Assembly: GCF_006337105.1 (NCBI RefSeq)
Contig: NZ_CP040871.1
Coordinates: forward strand, 2,203,501-2,267,500
Source: Thermomonas aquatica
Lineage (GTDB): Bacteria > Pseudomonadota > Gammaproteobacteria > Xanthomonadales > Xanthomonadaceae
Reading direction: 5' to 3'
Length of the DNA: 64,000 bases
A model generated the notes under the pieces. That model had not been told where the DNA came from. It ran no database searches and was given only the letters and a program-made list of their open reading frames with translations. Position numbers and translations under genes: made by a program. How positions within the stretch are numbered: position 1 is the first letter of the stretch; every line of letters starts with the position of its first letter. Positions 55,924 through 64,000 of the stretch are shown in pieces.

Positions 55924-57012
55924 ATGGGGCACAGGACGAAGCTTGCGATGCTGGCGGCGGCACTCACGATGGGTCTTGCGGCCTGCGCCAAACCCGAGGC
56001 GCAGGCGGAAACCGCGCGGCCTGTGCTGGTTGTGCATCCCGCCGGCGGCGCGCAATCCGCGTTCAGCGCCTATGCCGGCGAAATCCGCGCCCGCGAAGAG
56101 AGCGCATTGTCGTTCCGCATCGGTGGCAGTTTGGTGAAGCGGCTGGTCGATGCCGGCGATCGCGTGCATCGCGGCCAGTTGCTGGCCGAGCTCGATCCGG
56201 GCGATGCCGGCCTGCAGGTCGCCGCCGCACAGGCGGAGATGGCACGCCTCGGCGGCGACCTCGAGCGTTATCGCAAACTGGTCGCGCAGAAACTGGTCAG
56301 CCAGTCGGCGTTCGACGCGCAGCAGGCCGCCTATCGCGCCGCCCGCGCGCAATACGAACTGATGCGCAACCAGTCCGCGTATACCCGCCTGCATGCGCCG
56401 CGCGATGGCGTGATCGCGACCCGCCTGGCCGAAGCCGGGCAGACCGTGGCCGCCGGCCAGACCGTCTACACGCTGGCCGGCGATGCCGGCCGCGAGGTCG
56501 CGATCGCCCTGCCGGAATCGCGCATCCGCCAAGTGGTGGTCGGCCAGCAGGTGCTGGTCGAACTGTGGAGCGCTCCCGGCCAGCGTTTGCCGGGTCGCGT
56601 GCGCGAGATTTCCCCCGCCGCCGATCCGCAGGCGCGCACCTATGCCGCGCGCGTCGCGCTGGATGGCGATGCCGCCGGTGCGGTCGAGCTGGGCCAGAGC
56701 GCGCGCGTGTACATGCAGGAACAGGGCGAAGCCGCGGCGTTGAGCGTGCCGCTGTCGGCGGTACAGCGTGCAGCCGACGGCAAGCCAGCCTCGTTGTGGG
56801 TGGTCGATCCGAAATCGCATCGCGTACACCTCGCAACGGTGCAACTGGGCGCCTATGCCGAAGATGCGGTGCCGGTATTGGGCGGCATCGATGCGAACGC
56901 ATGGATCGTCGCCGCCGGCGGCCACCTGCTGCGCGAGGGCCAGCTGGTGGCGCCGGTGGATCGCGACAACCGCCCGGTGCTCGAGGCCGCGCCCGCGGCC
57001 GCGGCGAAGTAA
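55924..57012 (+). CDS. RND efflux membrane-fusion (HlyD) adaptor lipoprotein
   Basis: A 362-residue periplasmic adaptor with a lipoprotein leader (GLAAC, C21). The biotinyl-lipoyl halves (VKRLVDAGDRVHRGQLLAELD and RLHAPRDGVIATRLAEAGQ) flank a helical hairpin (about 75-120). It links the RND pump to an outer-membrane channel. The ATG at 55924 follows GGGGG at 5 nt. The pump gene starts 6 bp later. TolC, encoded 1.6 kb away, could complete the complex. Confidence 0.9.
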   Translation: MGHRTKLAMLAAALTMGLAACAKPEAQAETARPVLVVHPAGGAQSAFSAYAGEIRAREESALSFRIGGSLVKRLVDAGDRVHRGQLLAELDPGDAGLQVAAAQAEMARLGGDLERYRKLVAQKLVSQSAFDAQQAAYRAARAQYELMRNQSAYTRLHAPRDGVIATRLAEAGQTVAAGQTVYTLAGDAGREVAIALPESRIRQVVVGQQVLVELWSAPGQRLPGRVREISPAADPQARTYAARVALDGDAAGAVELGQSARVYMQEQGEAAALSVPLSAVQRAADGKPASLWVVDPKSHRVHLATVQLGAYAEDAVPVLGGIDANAWIVAAGGHLLREGQLVAPVDRDNRPVLEAAPAAAAK

Positions 57013-57018
57013 GCCGCC

Positions 57019-60000
57019 ATGAACTTCAATCTTTCCGAATGGGCGCTGCGCAACCGCACCCTGGTGCTGTACGCGATCCTGATGCTGGGCCTGCTCGGCG
57101 CGTGGTCGTACCGCCACCTCGGCCAGTCCGAGGATCCGCCGTTCACCTTCAAGGCGATGGTGGTGCGCACGCTCTGGCCGGGCGCGACCGCCGAGGACGT
57201 CTCGCGGCAGATCACCGACCGCATCGAAAAGAAGCTGATGGAGACCGGCCAGTACGAGTTCATCCGCGCCTATTCGCGGCCGGGCGAGTCGCAGATCATC
57301 TTCATCGCCAAGGATTCGCTGCGCAGCAAGGACATCCCGCCGCTGTGGTACCAGGTGCGCAAGAAGGTCGGCGACATCAAGGCGACCCTGCCGCGCGACG
57401 CCATCGGTCCGTTCTTCAACGACGAGTTCGGCGACACCTTCGGCAACATCTACGCGCTGACCGGCGAGGGTTTCGACTACGCCGTGCTCAAGGACTACGC
57501 CGAACGCCTGGAACTGGAACTGCAGCGCGTGCCCGACGTCGGCAAGGTCGACCTGCTCGGCCTGCAGGACGAGAAGATCTTCATCGAGTTGTCCAACACC
57601 AAGCTGGCGTCGCTCGGGATTCCGTTGACGACGGTGCAGCAGGCGCTGGACGAACAGAACGCGGTGGTGCCGGCCAGTTATTTCGAGACCGCCGGCGAAC
57701 GCGTGCAGATGCGCGTCAGCGGCCGCTTCGATTCGGTGCAGGCGATCCGCGATTTCCCGATCCGCGCCGGCGACCGCACCTTCCGCCTCGGCGAGATCGC
57801 CACGATCGTCCGCGGCTTCTCCGATCCGCCCGCGCCGCGCATGCGCTTCATGGGCGAGGACGCGATCGGCCTGGCGGTATCGATGCGCGACGGCGGCGAC
57901 ATCCTCAAGCTGGGCAAGTCGCTGGAAAGCGAATTCGCGCGCCTGCAGCAGACCCTGCCGACCGGCATGCAGCTGCGCAAGGTCTCCGACCAGCCGCTGG
58001 CGGTCACGCGTTCGGTCGATGAATTCATCAAGGTGCTGACCGAGGCGGTGGCGATCGTGCTGCTGGTCAGCTTCCTGTCGCTGGGCCTGCGCACCGGCAC
58101 CGTGGTCGCGTTGTCGATCCCGCTGGTGCTGGCGATGACCTTCGCCGCGATGCAGTACTTCGGCATCGGCCTGCACAAGATCTCGCTGGGCGCGCTGGTG
58201 CTGGCGCTGGGCCTGCTGGTCGACGACGCGATCATCGCCGTGGAGATGATGGTGGTGAAGATCGAGCAGGGCTACGACCGGATCAAGGCGGCGGCCTTCG
58301 CGTGGGAGAGCACCGCGTTCCCGATGCTGACCGGCACGCTGGTCACGGCCGCGGGCTTCCTGCCGATCGCCACCGCGGCGTCCAGCACCGGCGAGTACAC
58401 GCGCTCGATCTTCCAGGTGGTGACCATCGCGCTGCTGATCTCGTGGGTGGCGGCGGTGGTGTTCATCCCGTACCTGGGCTACCAGTTGCTGGAAGAGCAG
58501 GGCGCCGAGGCCGCGCCGAAGGGCCGGGTCTCGCGCGCGTTCCGCCGCCTGCGCGATGCGTTTGCCGCCGGTGCATCGCGCATCCCGCGCATCGGCAATG
58601 CGCTGTCCGACCACATCACCGCCAAACACCACCACGAGGCCGCGCACGATCCCTACCAGAGCGCGTTCTACCAGCGCTTCCGCAGGCTGGTCGCATGGTG
58701 CGTCCGCTATCGCAAGACCGTGATCGCGGTGACCGTGGCGATCTTCATCGCCTCGATCATGCTGTTCCGCTTCGTGCCGCAGCAGTTCTTCCCCGCATCC
58801 ACGCGGCTGGAACTGATGGTGGACATGGAGCTGGCCGAAGGCGCGTCGCTGAAGGCGACCGCGGCGCAGGCGAAGAAGCTGGAGGCGATGCTGCAGAAGC
58901 AGGAGGGCGTGGAAAGCTACGTCGCCTACGTCGGCACCGGTTCGCCGCGCTTCTACCTGCCGCTGGACCAGCAGCTGCCGGCGGCGAACTTCGCCCAGTT
59001 CGTGCTGCTCACCCACGACATCGAAGCGCGCGAAGCCGTGCGCAAATGGTTGATCGAGGAAGCCGCGCCGGCGTTCCCGGAACTGCAGGTGCGCGTCACC
59101 CGCCTGGAGAACGGCCCGCCGGTCGGCTATCCTGTGCAGTTCCGCGTGTCCGGTGAGCACATCGACCGCGTGCAGGCGATCGCGCGGCAGGTCGCCGACA
59201 AGGTGCGCGCCAATCCGCATGTGACCAACGTGAACCTGGACTGGAGCGAGCCGAGCAAGGTGGTGCGCCTGCGCATCGACCAGGAACGCGCGCGCGCGCT
59301 GGGCGTGAGCTCGGCGGCGGTGGCGAAGTTCCTGTCCGGTTCGCTGTCCGGCACCTCGGTCAGCACCTATCGCGAAGGCAACGAGGCGATCGAGATCCTG
59401 TTGCGTGGCCCCGGCGAGGAGCGCACGCGGCTCGGCATGCTCGGTTCGCTGGCGGTGCCGACGGCGAGCGGCAAGGCGGTCTCGCTGAGCCAGATCGCGA
59501 CGCTGGAGGACGGCTTCGAGGACGGCATCGTCTGGCATCGCAACCGCCTGCCGACGGTGACCGTGCGCGCCGACATCTACGGCAAGGAACAACCGTCGAG
59601 CGTGATGGCGCAGATCTCGCCGACGCTGGACGGCATCCGCGCTGCGCTGCCGTCCGGCTACCTGCTGCAGATCGGCGGCACGGTGGAGGACTCCGCGCGC
59701 GGGCAGAACTCGGTGAACGCCGGCATGCCGCTGTTCGTGCTGGTGGTCACCACGCTGCTGATGCTGCAGCTGCGCAGCTTCTCGCGGGTGCTGCTGGTGT
59801 GGCTGACCGCGCCGCTGGGCCTGATCGGCGTGAGCCTGTTCCTGCTGGTGCTGCGGGTGCCGTTCGGCTTCGTGGCGATGCTGGGCACGATCGCGCTGTT
59901 CGGCATGATCATGCGCAACTCGGTGATCCTGGTCGACCAGATCGAACAGGACATCGCCGCCGGGCATGCGCCTTGGCAGGCGATCATCGACGCCACCGTG

Positions 60001-60198
60001 CGCCGCTTCCGCCCGATCGTGCTGACCGCGCTGGCGGCGGTGCTGGCGATGATCCCGCTGTCGCGTTCGGTGTTCTTCGGGCCGATGGCGGTGGCGATCA
60101 TGGGCGGCCTGATCGTGGCGACCGCGTTGACCCTGCTGTTCCTGCCGGCGTTGTATGCGGCGTGGTTCCGGGTGAAGCCGGAGCCGTCGCACGCCTAA
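57019..60198 (+). CDS. RND efflux pump permease
   Basis: A 1059-residue pump of the AcrB/CusA superfamily, in the smaller hydrophobic-compound branch that pairs with lipoprotein adaptors. The N-terminal helix (ALRNRTLVLYAILMLGLLGAW) is followed by a large periplasmic domain, then helices 2-6 and the same layout again. The proton-relay aspartates D402 and D403 lie in LALGLLVDDAIIAVEMM (helix 4). It uses the proton gradient to export small molecules. Substrates are not evident. Regulation is probably by the divergent TetR protein. Confidence 0.93.
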   Translation: MNFNLSEWALRNRTLVLYAILMLGLLGAWSYRHLGQSEDPPFTFKAMVVRTLWPGATAEDVSRQITDRIEKKLMETGQYEFIRAYSRPGESQIIFIAKDSLRSKDIPPLWYQVRKKVGDIKATLPRDAIGPFFNDEFGDTFGNIYALTGEGFDYAVLKDYAERLELELQRVPDVGKVDLLGLQDEKIFIELSNTKLASLGIPLTTVQQALDEQNAVVPASYFETAGERVQMRVSGRFDSVQAIRDFPIRAGDRTFRLGEIATIVRGFSDPPAPRMRFMGEDAIGLAVSMRDGGDILKLGKSLESEFARLQQTLPTGMQLRKVSDQPLAVTRSVDEFIKVLTEAVAIVLLVSFLSLGLRTGTVVALSIPLVLAMTFAAMQYFGIGLHKISLGALVLALGLLVDDAIIAVEMMVVKIEQGYDRIKAAAFAWESTAFPMLTGTLVTAAGFLPIATAASSTGEYTRSIFQVVTIALLISWVAAVVFIPYLGYQLLEEQGAEAAPKGRVSRAFRRLRDAFAAGASRIPRIGNALSDHITAKHHHEAAHDPYQSAFYQRFRRLVAWCVRYRKTVIAVTVAIFIASIMLFRFVPQQFFPASTRLELMVDMELAEGASLKATAAQAKKLEAMLQKQEGVESYVAYVGTGSPRFYLPLDQQLPAANFAQFVLLTHDIEAREAVRKWLIEEAAPAFPELQVRVTRLENGPPVGYPVQFRVSGEHIDRVQAIARQVADKVRANPHVTNVNLDWSEPSKVVRLRIDQERARALGVSSAAVAKFLSGSLSGTSVSTYREGNEAIEILLRGPGEERTRLGMLGSLAVPTASGKAVSLSQIATLEDGFEDGIVWHRNRLPTVTVRADIYGKEQPSSVMAQISPTLDGIRAALPSGYLLQIGGTVEDSARGQNSVNAGMPLFVLVVTTLLMLQLRSFSRVLLVWLTAPLGLIGVSLFLLVLRVPFGFVAMLGTIALFGMIMRNSVILVDQIEQDIAAGHAPWQAIIDATVRRFRPIVLTALAAVLAMIPLSRSVFFGPMAVAIMGGLIVATALTLLFLPALYAAWFRVKPEPSHA

Positions 60199-60210
60199 CC
60201 AAGTAGGCAT

Positions 60211-60313
60211 GCGCTCCGGCGCGGGGTGTGCCGGAGCGAATGTCCTCCGGCATCGGTAAAAGCGCCGATGCCTCCCCCTTGATTTCGCTCCGGCACACCC
60301 CGCGCCGGAGCGC
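60211..60313. repeat. BIME-like pair of inverted hairpins between RND pump and leuB
   Basis: A 30-bp sequence (60211-60240) recurs as a perfect reverse complement (60284-60313). Each copy also contains its own 8-bp stem GCTCCGGC / GCCGGAGC around GCGGGGTGT. The 43 bp between hold a further stem GGCATCGG / CCGATGCC. This is the layout of paired REP units. No T-run follows, so termination is not clear. Confidence 0.75.
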
Positions 60314-60340
60314 CCGATCTTTACCGCGGTTTGCAGTGGA

Positions 60341-61429
60341 TCAATCGCGTAGTTCGGCTACGTAGCAATCCGCTTCCAATTGTTCGAGCACCGCACGCGT
60401 CGCGTCCGCGGTGCGCACGCCACGACCCGCGGGTGCGAGATCGGCAGTCAGTACGCCCGCATCCAGCGCCTTGCCCACCGCTTGTTCGATGCAGGTGGCT
60501 TCGCGTTCCAGGCCCAGCGAATGGCGCAGCAACATGGCCGCGCTGAGGATGGTCGCGAACGGATTGGCGATGCCCTTGCCTGCGATGTCCGGCGCGGAAC
60601 CGTGGATCGGCTCGTAGATCCCAACCCTGTCGTCCCCCAGCGATGCGCTCGGCAGCAGGCCCAGCGAACCGGCCAGCATCGAGGCTTCGTCGGTGAGGAT
60701 GTCGCCGAACATGTTCTCGGTGACGATCACGTCGTACTCGCGCGGCTTGGCCAGCAGGTGCATCGCCATCGAATCGACCAACTGGTGTTCCAGTTCGATG
60801 TCGGGGAATTCCTCGCGCACCACGCGCTCGGTGGTTTCGCGCCACAGCCGCGAGGTTTCCAGCACGTTGGCCTTGTCCACGCTGGTGACCTTGCCGCGGC
60901 GCGCGCGCGCCAGCGTGCAGGCGCGGCGCACCACGCGTTCGATCTCGGCCGCGCTGTAGCGGCACAGGTCGCTGGCGGTGTCGGCATCGCGGGTCTTGTC
61001 GCCGAAATAGATGCCGCCGGTCAGCTCGCGCACCACCATCAGGTCCACGCCGTTGAGCAGGTGCGGCTTGATCGGGGAGGCGCCCAGCGTGGCCGGGTGC
61101 GGCGTCACCGGGCGCAGGTTGGCGTACAGGCCCAGCGCCTTGCGGATCGCCAGCAGGCCTTGCTCCGGTCGTACCTTCGCCTTCGGGTCCGACCACTTGG
61201 GGCCGCCGACCGCGCCCAGCAGCACGGCATCGGCCCTGCGCGCCGCATCGAGCGTGGCCTGAGGCAGTGGTTCGCCGGTGGCGTCGATGGCGGCGCCGCC
61301 GATCAGCTTTTCCTCGAAATGGAAGTCGTGGCCGTAGCGTTTGGCGATGGCGCGCAATACCGACACCGCCGCGGCAGTCACTTCGGGGCCGATGCCGTCG
61401 CCCGGCAGGACAAGGATGTTCGCGTTCAT
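60341..61429 (-). CDS. leuB: 3-isopropylmalate dehydrogenase
   Basis: A 362-residue LeuB of normal length. The start [21 protein letters not shown] and the [22 protein letters not shown] block carry the substrate and metal-binding residues. [17 protein letters not shown] binds NAD. It oxidises and decarboxylates 3-isopropylmalate in leucine synthesis. Its ATG overlaps the stop of leuD (TGATG). Confidence 0.97.
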   Translation of the reverse strand: MNANILVLPGDGIGPEVTAAAVSVLRAIAKRYGHDFHFEEKLIGGAAIDATGEPLPQATLDAARRADAVLLGAVGGPKWSDPKAKVRPEQGLLAIRKALGLYANLRPVTPHPATLGASPIKPHLLNGVDLMVVRELTGGIYFGDKTRDADTASDLCRYSAAEIERVVRRACTLARARRGKVTSVDKANVLETSRLWRETTERVVREEFPDIELEHQLVDSMAMHLLAKPREYDVIVTENMFGDILTDEASMLAGSLGLLPSASLGDDRVGIYEPIHGSAPDIAGKGIANPFATILSAAMLLRHSLGLEREATCIEQAVGKALDAGVLTADLAPAGRGVRTADATRAVLEQLEADCYVAELRD

Positions 61430-62019
61430 CAGGCAGCCTCCGCCGCGTCGCGTGCGGCTTCGAATCGTTCAATGGCAGGGCGTTGGTTGAGCAGGTAGCC
61501 GAGCTGGTCCACGCCTTCGAGCAGGCAGGTCTGCGCGAACGCATCCAGCGGGAATTCGAAGCTGCGGCCATCGGGCAGGGTGAGCGTGCGCGCCGCGATG
61601 TCGATGCGCAGTTCGATGCCGGGCTGTGCCAGCAGCTCATCGACGACGGCATCGTCCAGCACGATCGGCAGCAGGCCGTTCTTCAGCGCGTTGCTGCGGA
61701 AGATGTCGGCGATCTCGCTGCTGACCACCGCGCGCAGGCCAAGGTCGGTCAACGCCCACGGCGCATGCTCGCGCGATGAGCCGCAACCGAAGTTGCGGCC
61801 GGCGACCAGGATCTGCGCGCCGGCATTCTCGGCGCGGTTGAACGGGAACTCCGGGTTGGGCGTTCCGTCGGGCAGGCGGCGCCAGTCGTTGAAGGCATGC
61901 TGGCCCAGGCCCTTGCGCTCGGTGGTGGTCAGGAAACGCGCGGGGATGATCTGGTCGGTATCGATATTGCGTTCGCGCAACACCACGGTGTGCGCTTGCA
62001 GGTGCTTGAACGGCTGCAT
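61429..62019 (-). CDS. leuD: 3-isopropylmalate dehydratase small subunit
   Basis: A 196-residue swivelling domain that pairs with Leu[15 protein letters not shown] and [17 protein letters not shown] are diagnostic. It completes the isomerisation of 2- to 3-isopropylmalate. The ATG at 62019 overlaps the leuC stop by one base, so translation is coupled. It is one residue block shorter than E. coli LeuD but otherwise typical. Confidence 0.97.
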   Translation of the reverse strand: MQPFKHLQAHTVVLRERNIDTDQIIPARFLTTTERKGLGQHAFNDWRRLPDGTPNPEFPFNRAENAGAQILVAGRNFGCGSSREHAPWALTDLGLRAVVSSEIADIFRSNALKNGLLPIVLDDAVVDELLAQPGIELRIDIAARTLTLPDGRSFEFPLDAFAQTCLLEGVDQLGYLLNQRPAIERFEAARDAAEAA

Positions 62020-63434
62020 CACGCGGCCTCCTGTTGCTGGAGGAATGCGCGCGGGTCGGTGATCTCGCCGGTCACCGCGCACACCGCCGCGGTCAGTGGC
62101 GAGGCCAGCACGGTGCGCGCGCCCTTGCCCTGGCGACCTTCGAAATTGCGATTCGAAGTCGACACCGCCAACTGCCCGGCCTGCACGATGTCGCCGTTCA
62201 TCGCGATGCACATCGAGCAGCCCGGCTCGCGCCATTCCGCGCCGGCGGCGCGCACGATGGCGTCGATGCCCTCGGCTTCCGCGTCTTGCTTCACCTGCTC
62301 GGAGCCGGGCACCACCAACATGCGCACGCGCGGGTGCACCTTGCGGTTCTTCAGCACGCGGGCGGCTTCGCGCAGGTCGCTCAGCCGCGAATTGGTGCAG
62401 CTGCCGATGAAGACCACGTCCACCGCGCGCCCGGCCACCGCCGCACCAGCCTCCCAGCCCATGTAGTCGCGCGCCTTGGCCTCGTCGCTACCGGCATCGG
62501 CGGGGATGCGCCCGGCGACCGCGGCGACTTGCCCGGGGTGCGTGCCCCAGGTGACGGTGGGCGTGATGTCGCGCGCGTCGATCCGCACTTCGCGGTCGAA
62601 CCTGGCGCCTTCGTCGGTGTGGAAGGTGCGCCATTTCGCCACTGCCGCATCGAACGCATCGCCCCGTGGCGCGCGCGGCGTCTGCCGCAGGAAGTCGAAC
62701 GTGGTCTGGTCCGGCGCGATCAGGCCCGCGCGCGCGCCGGCTTCGATCGACATGTTGCACACGGTCATGCGCTCGTCCATCGACAACGCGCGGATCGCGC
62801 TGCCGCGGTATTCGATGACATGGCCGGTGCCGCCGTTGACGCCGATGGTGCCGATCACGTGCAGGATCAGGTCCTTGGCAGTCACGCCGGGGCCGAGTTC
62901 GCCATCGATGCTGATCGCCAGCGTCTTCGGCTTGCGCTGCAGCAGGCATTGGGTGGCCAGCACGTGGCCGACTTCGCTGGTGCCGATGCCGAACGCCAGC
63001 GCGCCGAACGCGCCATGCGTGGCGGTGTGGCTGTCGCCGCACACGATCGTCATGCCCGGCTGGGTGATGCCGAGCTCCGGCCCGATCACGTGGACGATGC
63101 CGCGGTGCGCGCTACCGAAGTCGAACAGCTCGACGCCGAATTTCGCGGCGTTTTCGCGCAACTTCGCCACTTGCGCTTCGGCCTCGGGGTTCGCGTATGG
63201 CAGCTTGCCGGTGGCATCGGCGGGCAGCGTCGGCGTGGAGTGATCGAGCGTGCCGGTGGTGCGTTGCGGCCGCGCGACCGGCAGGCCGCGCGCCTCCAAT
63301 TCGGCGAAGGCCTGCGGCGAGGTCACTTCGTGGATCAGGTGCAGGTCGATGTACAGCACGGCCGGCGCGGCCTCGGTTTCCGGCGCGACCAGGTGCGCGT
63401 CCCACAATTTGTCGAACAGGGTGCGCGGCGACAT
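62019..63434 (-). CDS. leuC: 3-isopropylmalate dehydratase large subunit
   Basis: A 471-residue aconitase-type subunit. The iron-sulphur ligands are C346 (IGSCTNSR), C406 and C409 (GCSMCI). [24 protein letters not shown] is also conserved. It needs LeuD to isomerise isopropylmalate. The ATG at 63434 overlaps the leuA stop (TGATG); a GTG directly before it is less likely. Confidence 0.97.
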   Translation of the reverse strand: MSPRTLFDKLWDAHLVAPETEAAPAVLYIDLHLIHEVTSPQAFAELEARGLPVARPQRTTGTLDHSTPTLPADATGKLPYANPEAEAQVAKLRENAAKFGVELFDFGSAHRGIVHVIGPELGITQPGMTIVCGDSHTATHGAFGALAFGIGTSEVGHVLATQCLLQRKPKTLAISIDGELGPGVTAKDLILHVIGTIGVNGGTGHVIEYRGSAIRALSMDERMTVCNMSIEAGARAGLIAPDQTTFDFLRQTPRAPRGDAFDAAVAKWRTFHTDEGARFDREVRIDARDITPTVTWGTHPGQVAAVAGRIPADAGSDEAKARDYMGWEAGAAVAGRAVDVVFIGSCTNSRLSDLREAARVLKNRKVHPRVRMLVVPGSEQVKQDAEAEGIDAIVRAAGAEWREPGCSMCIAMNGDIVQAGQLAVSTSNRNFEGRQGKGARTVLASPLTAAVCAVTGEITDPRAFLQQQEAA

Positions 63435-64000
63435 CACGCGGCCTCCACGCGCGGCTGCGCCTGGCGCATGCGCAACACGCGGTTGGCCACGTCCAGCCAG
63501 GCGATCGCGCTGGCTTCCAACACGTCGCGGCTGGTGCCTTGCCCGCTCATGGTCTCGCCGTCGATGCGGCCGCTCAGGTTGGCTTCGCCGCGGGCATCCG
63601 CACCCACACCCATGCTGTGCACCTCGTAGCTTTCCAGCACGAAGCCGACCCCGGTCGCATGCGACAGCGCGGCGAACAGGGCTTCGATCGGCCCGTCGCC
63701 TTCTGCGCTCTGCACCACGTGGCGGCCATCGGGCGCGGACAGGTCGACGCGCGCATGGGTCGCATCGTCGGCATCGGACAGGTGCATCGCGGAGATCCGC
63801 CAGCCCGGGCCGTAACGTTCGCCTTCGACCAACCGCTGCAGGTCGGCGTCGTGGATGATGTGCTGGGTCTGGGTCAGCGCCTTGGCGGCGGCGATCACCT
63901 GGTCCAGCTGTTCGTCTTCCAGCACGTAGCCCAGCTGGCGCAGGCGGTCGGCGACCGCGGCGCGGCCGCTGTGGCGGCCCAGCACGATCTGCGAATCCGG
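63434..64000 (-). CDS. leuA: 2-isopropylmalate synthase, C-terminal part, truncated by window edge
   Basis: The last 188 residues of LeuA, open to the right edge. They start [15 protein letters not shown], the junction after the catalytic barrel, and continue as the LeuA regulatory (leucine-binding) domain, including [15 protein letters not shown] and [21 protein letters not shown]. LeuA makes 2-isopropylmalate, and leucine inhibits it through this domain. It is the first gene of leuA-leuC-leuD-leuB in the visible portion. Confidence 0.93.
   Translation of the reverse strand, partial: PDSQIVLGRHSGRAAVADRLRQLGYVLEDEQLDQVIAAAKALTQTQHIIHDADLQRLVEGERYGPGWRISAMHLSDADDATHARVDLSAPDGRHVVQSAEGDGPIEALFAALSHATGVGFVLESYEVHSMGVGADARGEANLSGRIDGETMSGQGTSRDVLEASAIAWLDVANRVLRMRQAQPRVEAA

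Noticed and set aside
55876..60210. A very long open frame antisense to the RND adaptor and pump genes
   Set aside because: It is a shadow of the high-GC genes on the other strand, rich in Arg, His, Gln and Ala with no recognisable domains.

Overview
The window is a GC-rich stretch of a gammaproteobacterial chromosome, most likely a member of the Xanthomonadales (Lysobacteraceae/Xanthomonadaceae). The clues are the high-GC codon usage, the gene neighbourhoods (purD, purH, fis, prmA, accC, accB, aroQ, dsbD, cutA and groESL close together; leuA-leuC-leuD-leuB as one operon), and a groESL promoter that combines a sigma-32 promoter with a CIRCE operator. No rRNA, tRNA, CRISPR array or intact insertion sequence was seen. 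Almost every base is coding, and no gene-free gap exceeds about 240 bp.

Layout. 1-734 is the truncated start of an MFS transporter. 849-4705 is a probable defence cassette: a single-chain MmeI-like restriction-modification enzyme coupled to a membrane NERD-domain protein. Copies of the same short repeat lie on both sides, and GC content drops inside the cassette. 4744-8977 holds a membrane LuxR-type regulator with a DUF4199 protein, a DODA-type dioxygenase, a hemerythrin and an FAD oxidoreductase. 8981-12790 is the YbbP-YbbA exporter pair, divergent from the TesA-like esterase. 12792-18058 is purD (carrying a frameshift), a GNAT enzyme, purH, fis, a DUF3426 protein and prmA. 18102-22623 has two unknown envelope proteins, then accC-accB-aroQ. 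22861-28293 covers TlpA, DsbD, CutA and GroES/GroEL. 28395-31156 is a convergent pair of secreted lipoproteins, a beta-propeller protein and a di-haem MauG/CCP-type enzyme.

The most unusual locus is 31396-35990. Two tandem proteins with TPR repeats and LicD/fukutin-like domains are followed by an IspD-type cytidylyltransferase and a RuBisCO-like protein. The genes are tightly spaced or overlapping and read as one operon. Known relatives suggest that the IspD-like enzyme makes a CDP-activated alcohol whose phospho-alcohol group the LicD-like enzymes transfer to an acceptor. The RuBisCO-like protein could act on a sugar-phosphate precursor. That role is an inference.

36073-43393 holds a peptidoglycan-binding repeat protein, a SET-domain methyltransferase, two FAD oxidoreductases, a candidate small RNA with a terminator, and glnE. 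43400-52929 is largely envelope-related: an ELM1-like protein, a nitroreductase, YceI, a pirin, a zinc-ribbon protein, then a GT4 glycosyltransferase, O-antigen ligase, WaaE-like GT2, LpxL-like acyltransferase and WaaA (LPS core and lipid A assembly). 52987-60198 holds TolC, Pcm, and a TetR regulator divergent from an RND efflux adaptor and pump, which together could form a tripartite exporter. A BIME-like double hairpin (60211-60313) separates the pump from leuB-leuD-leuC-leuA (60341-64000). leuA runs off the window.
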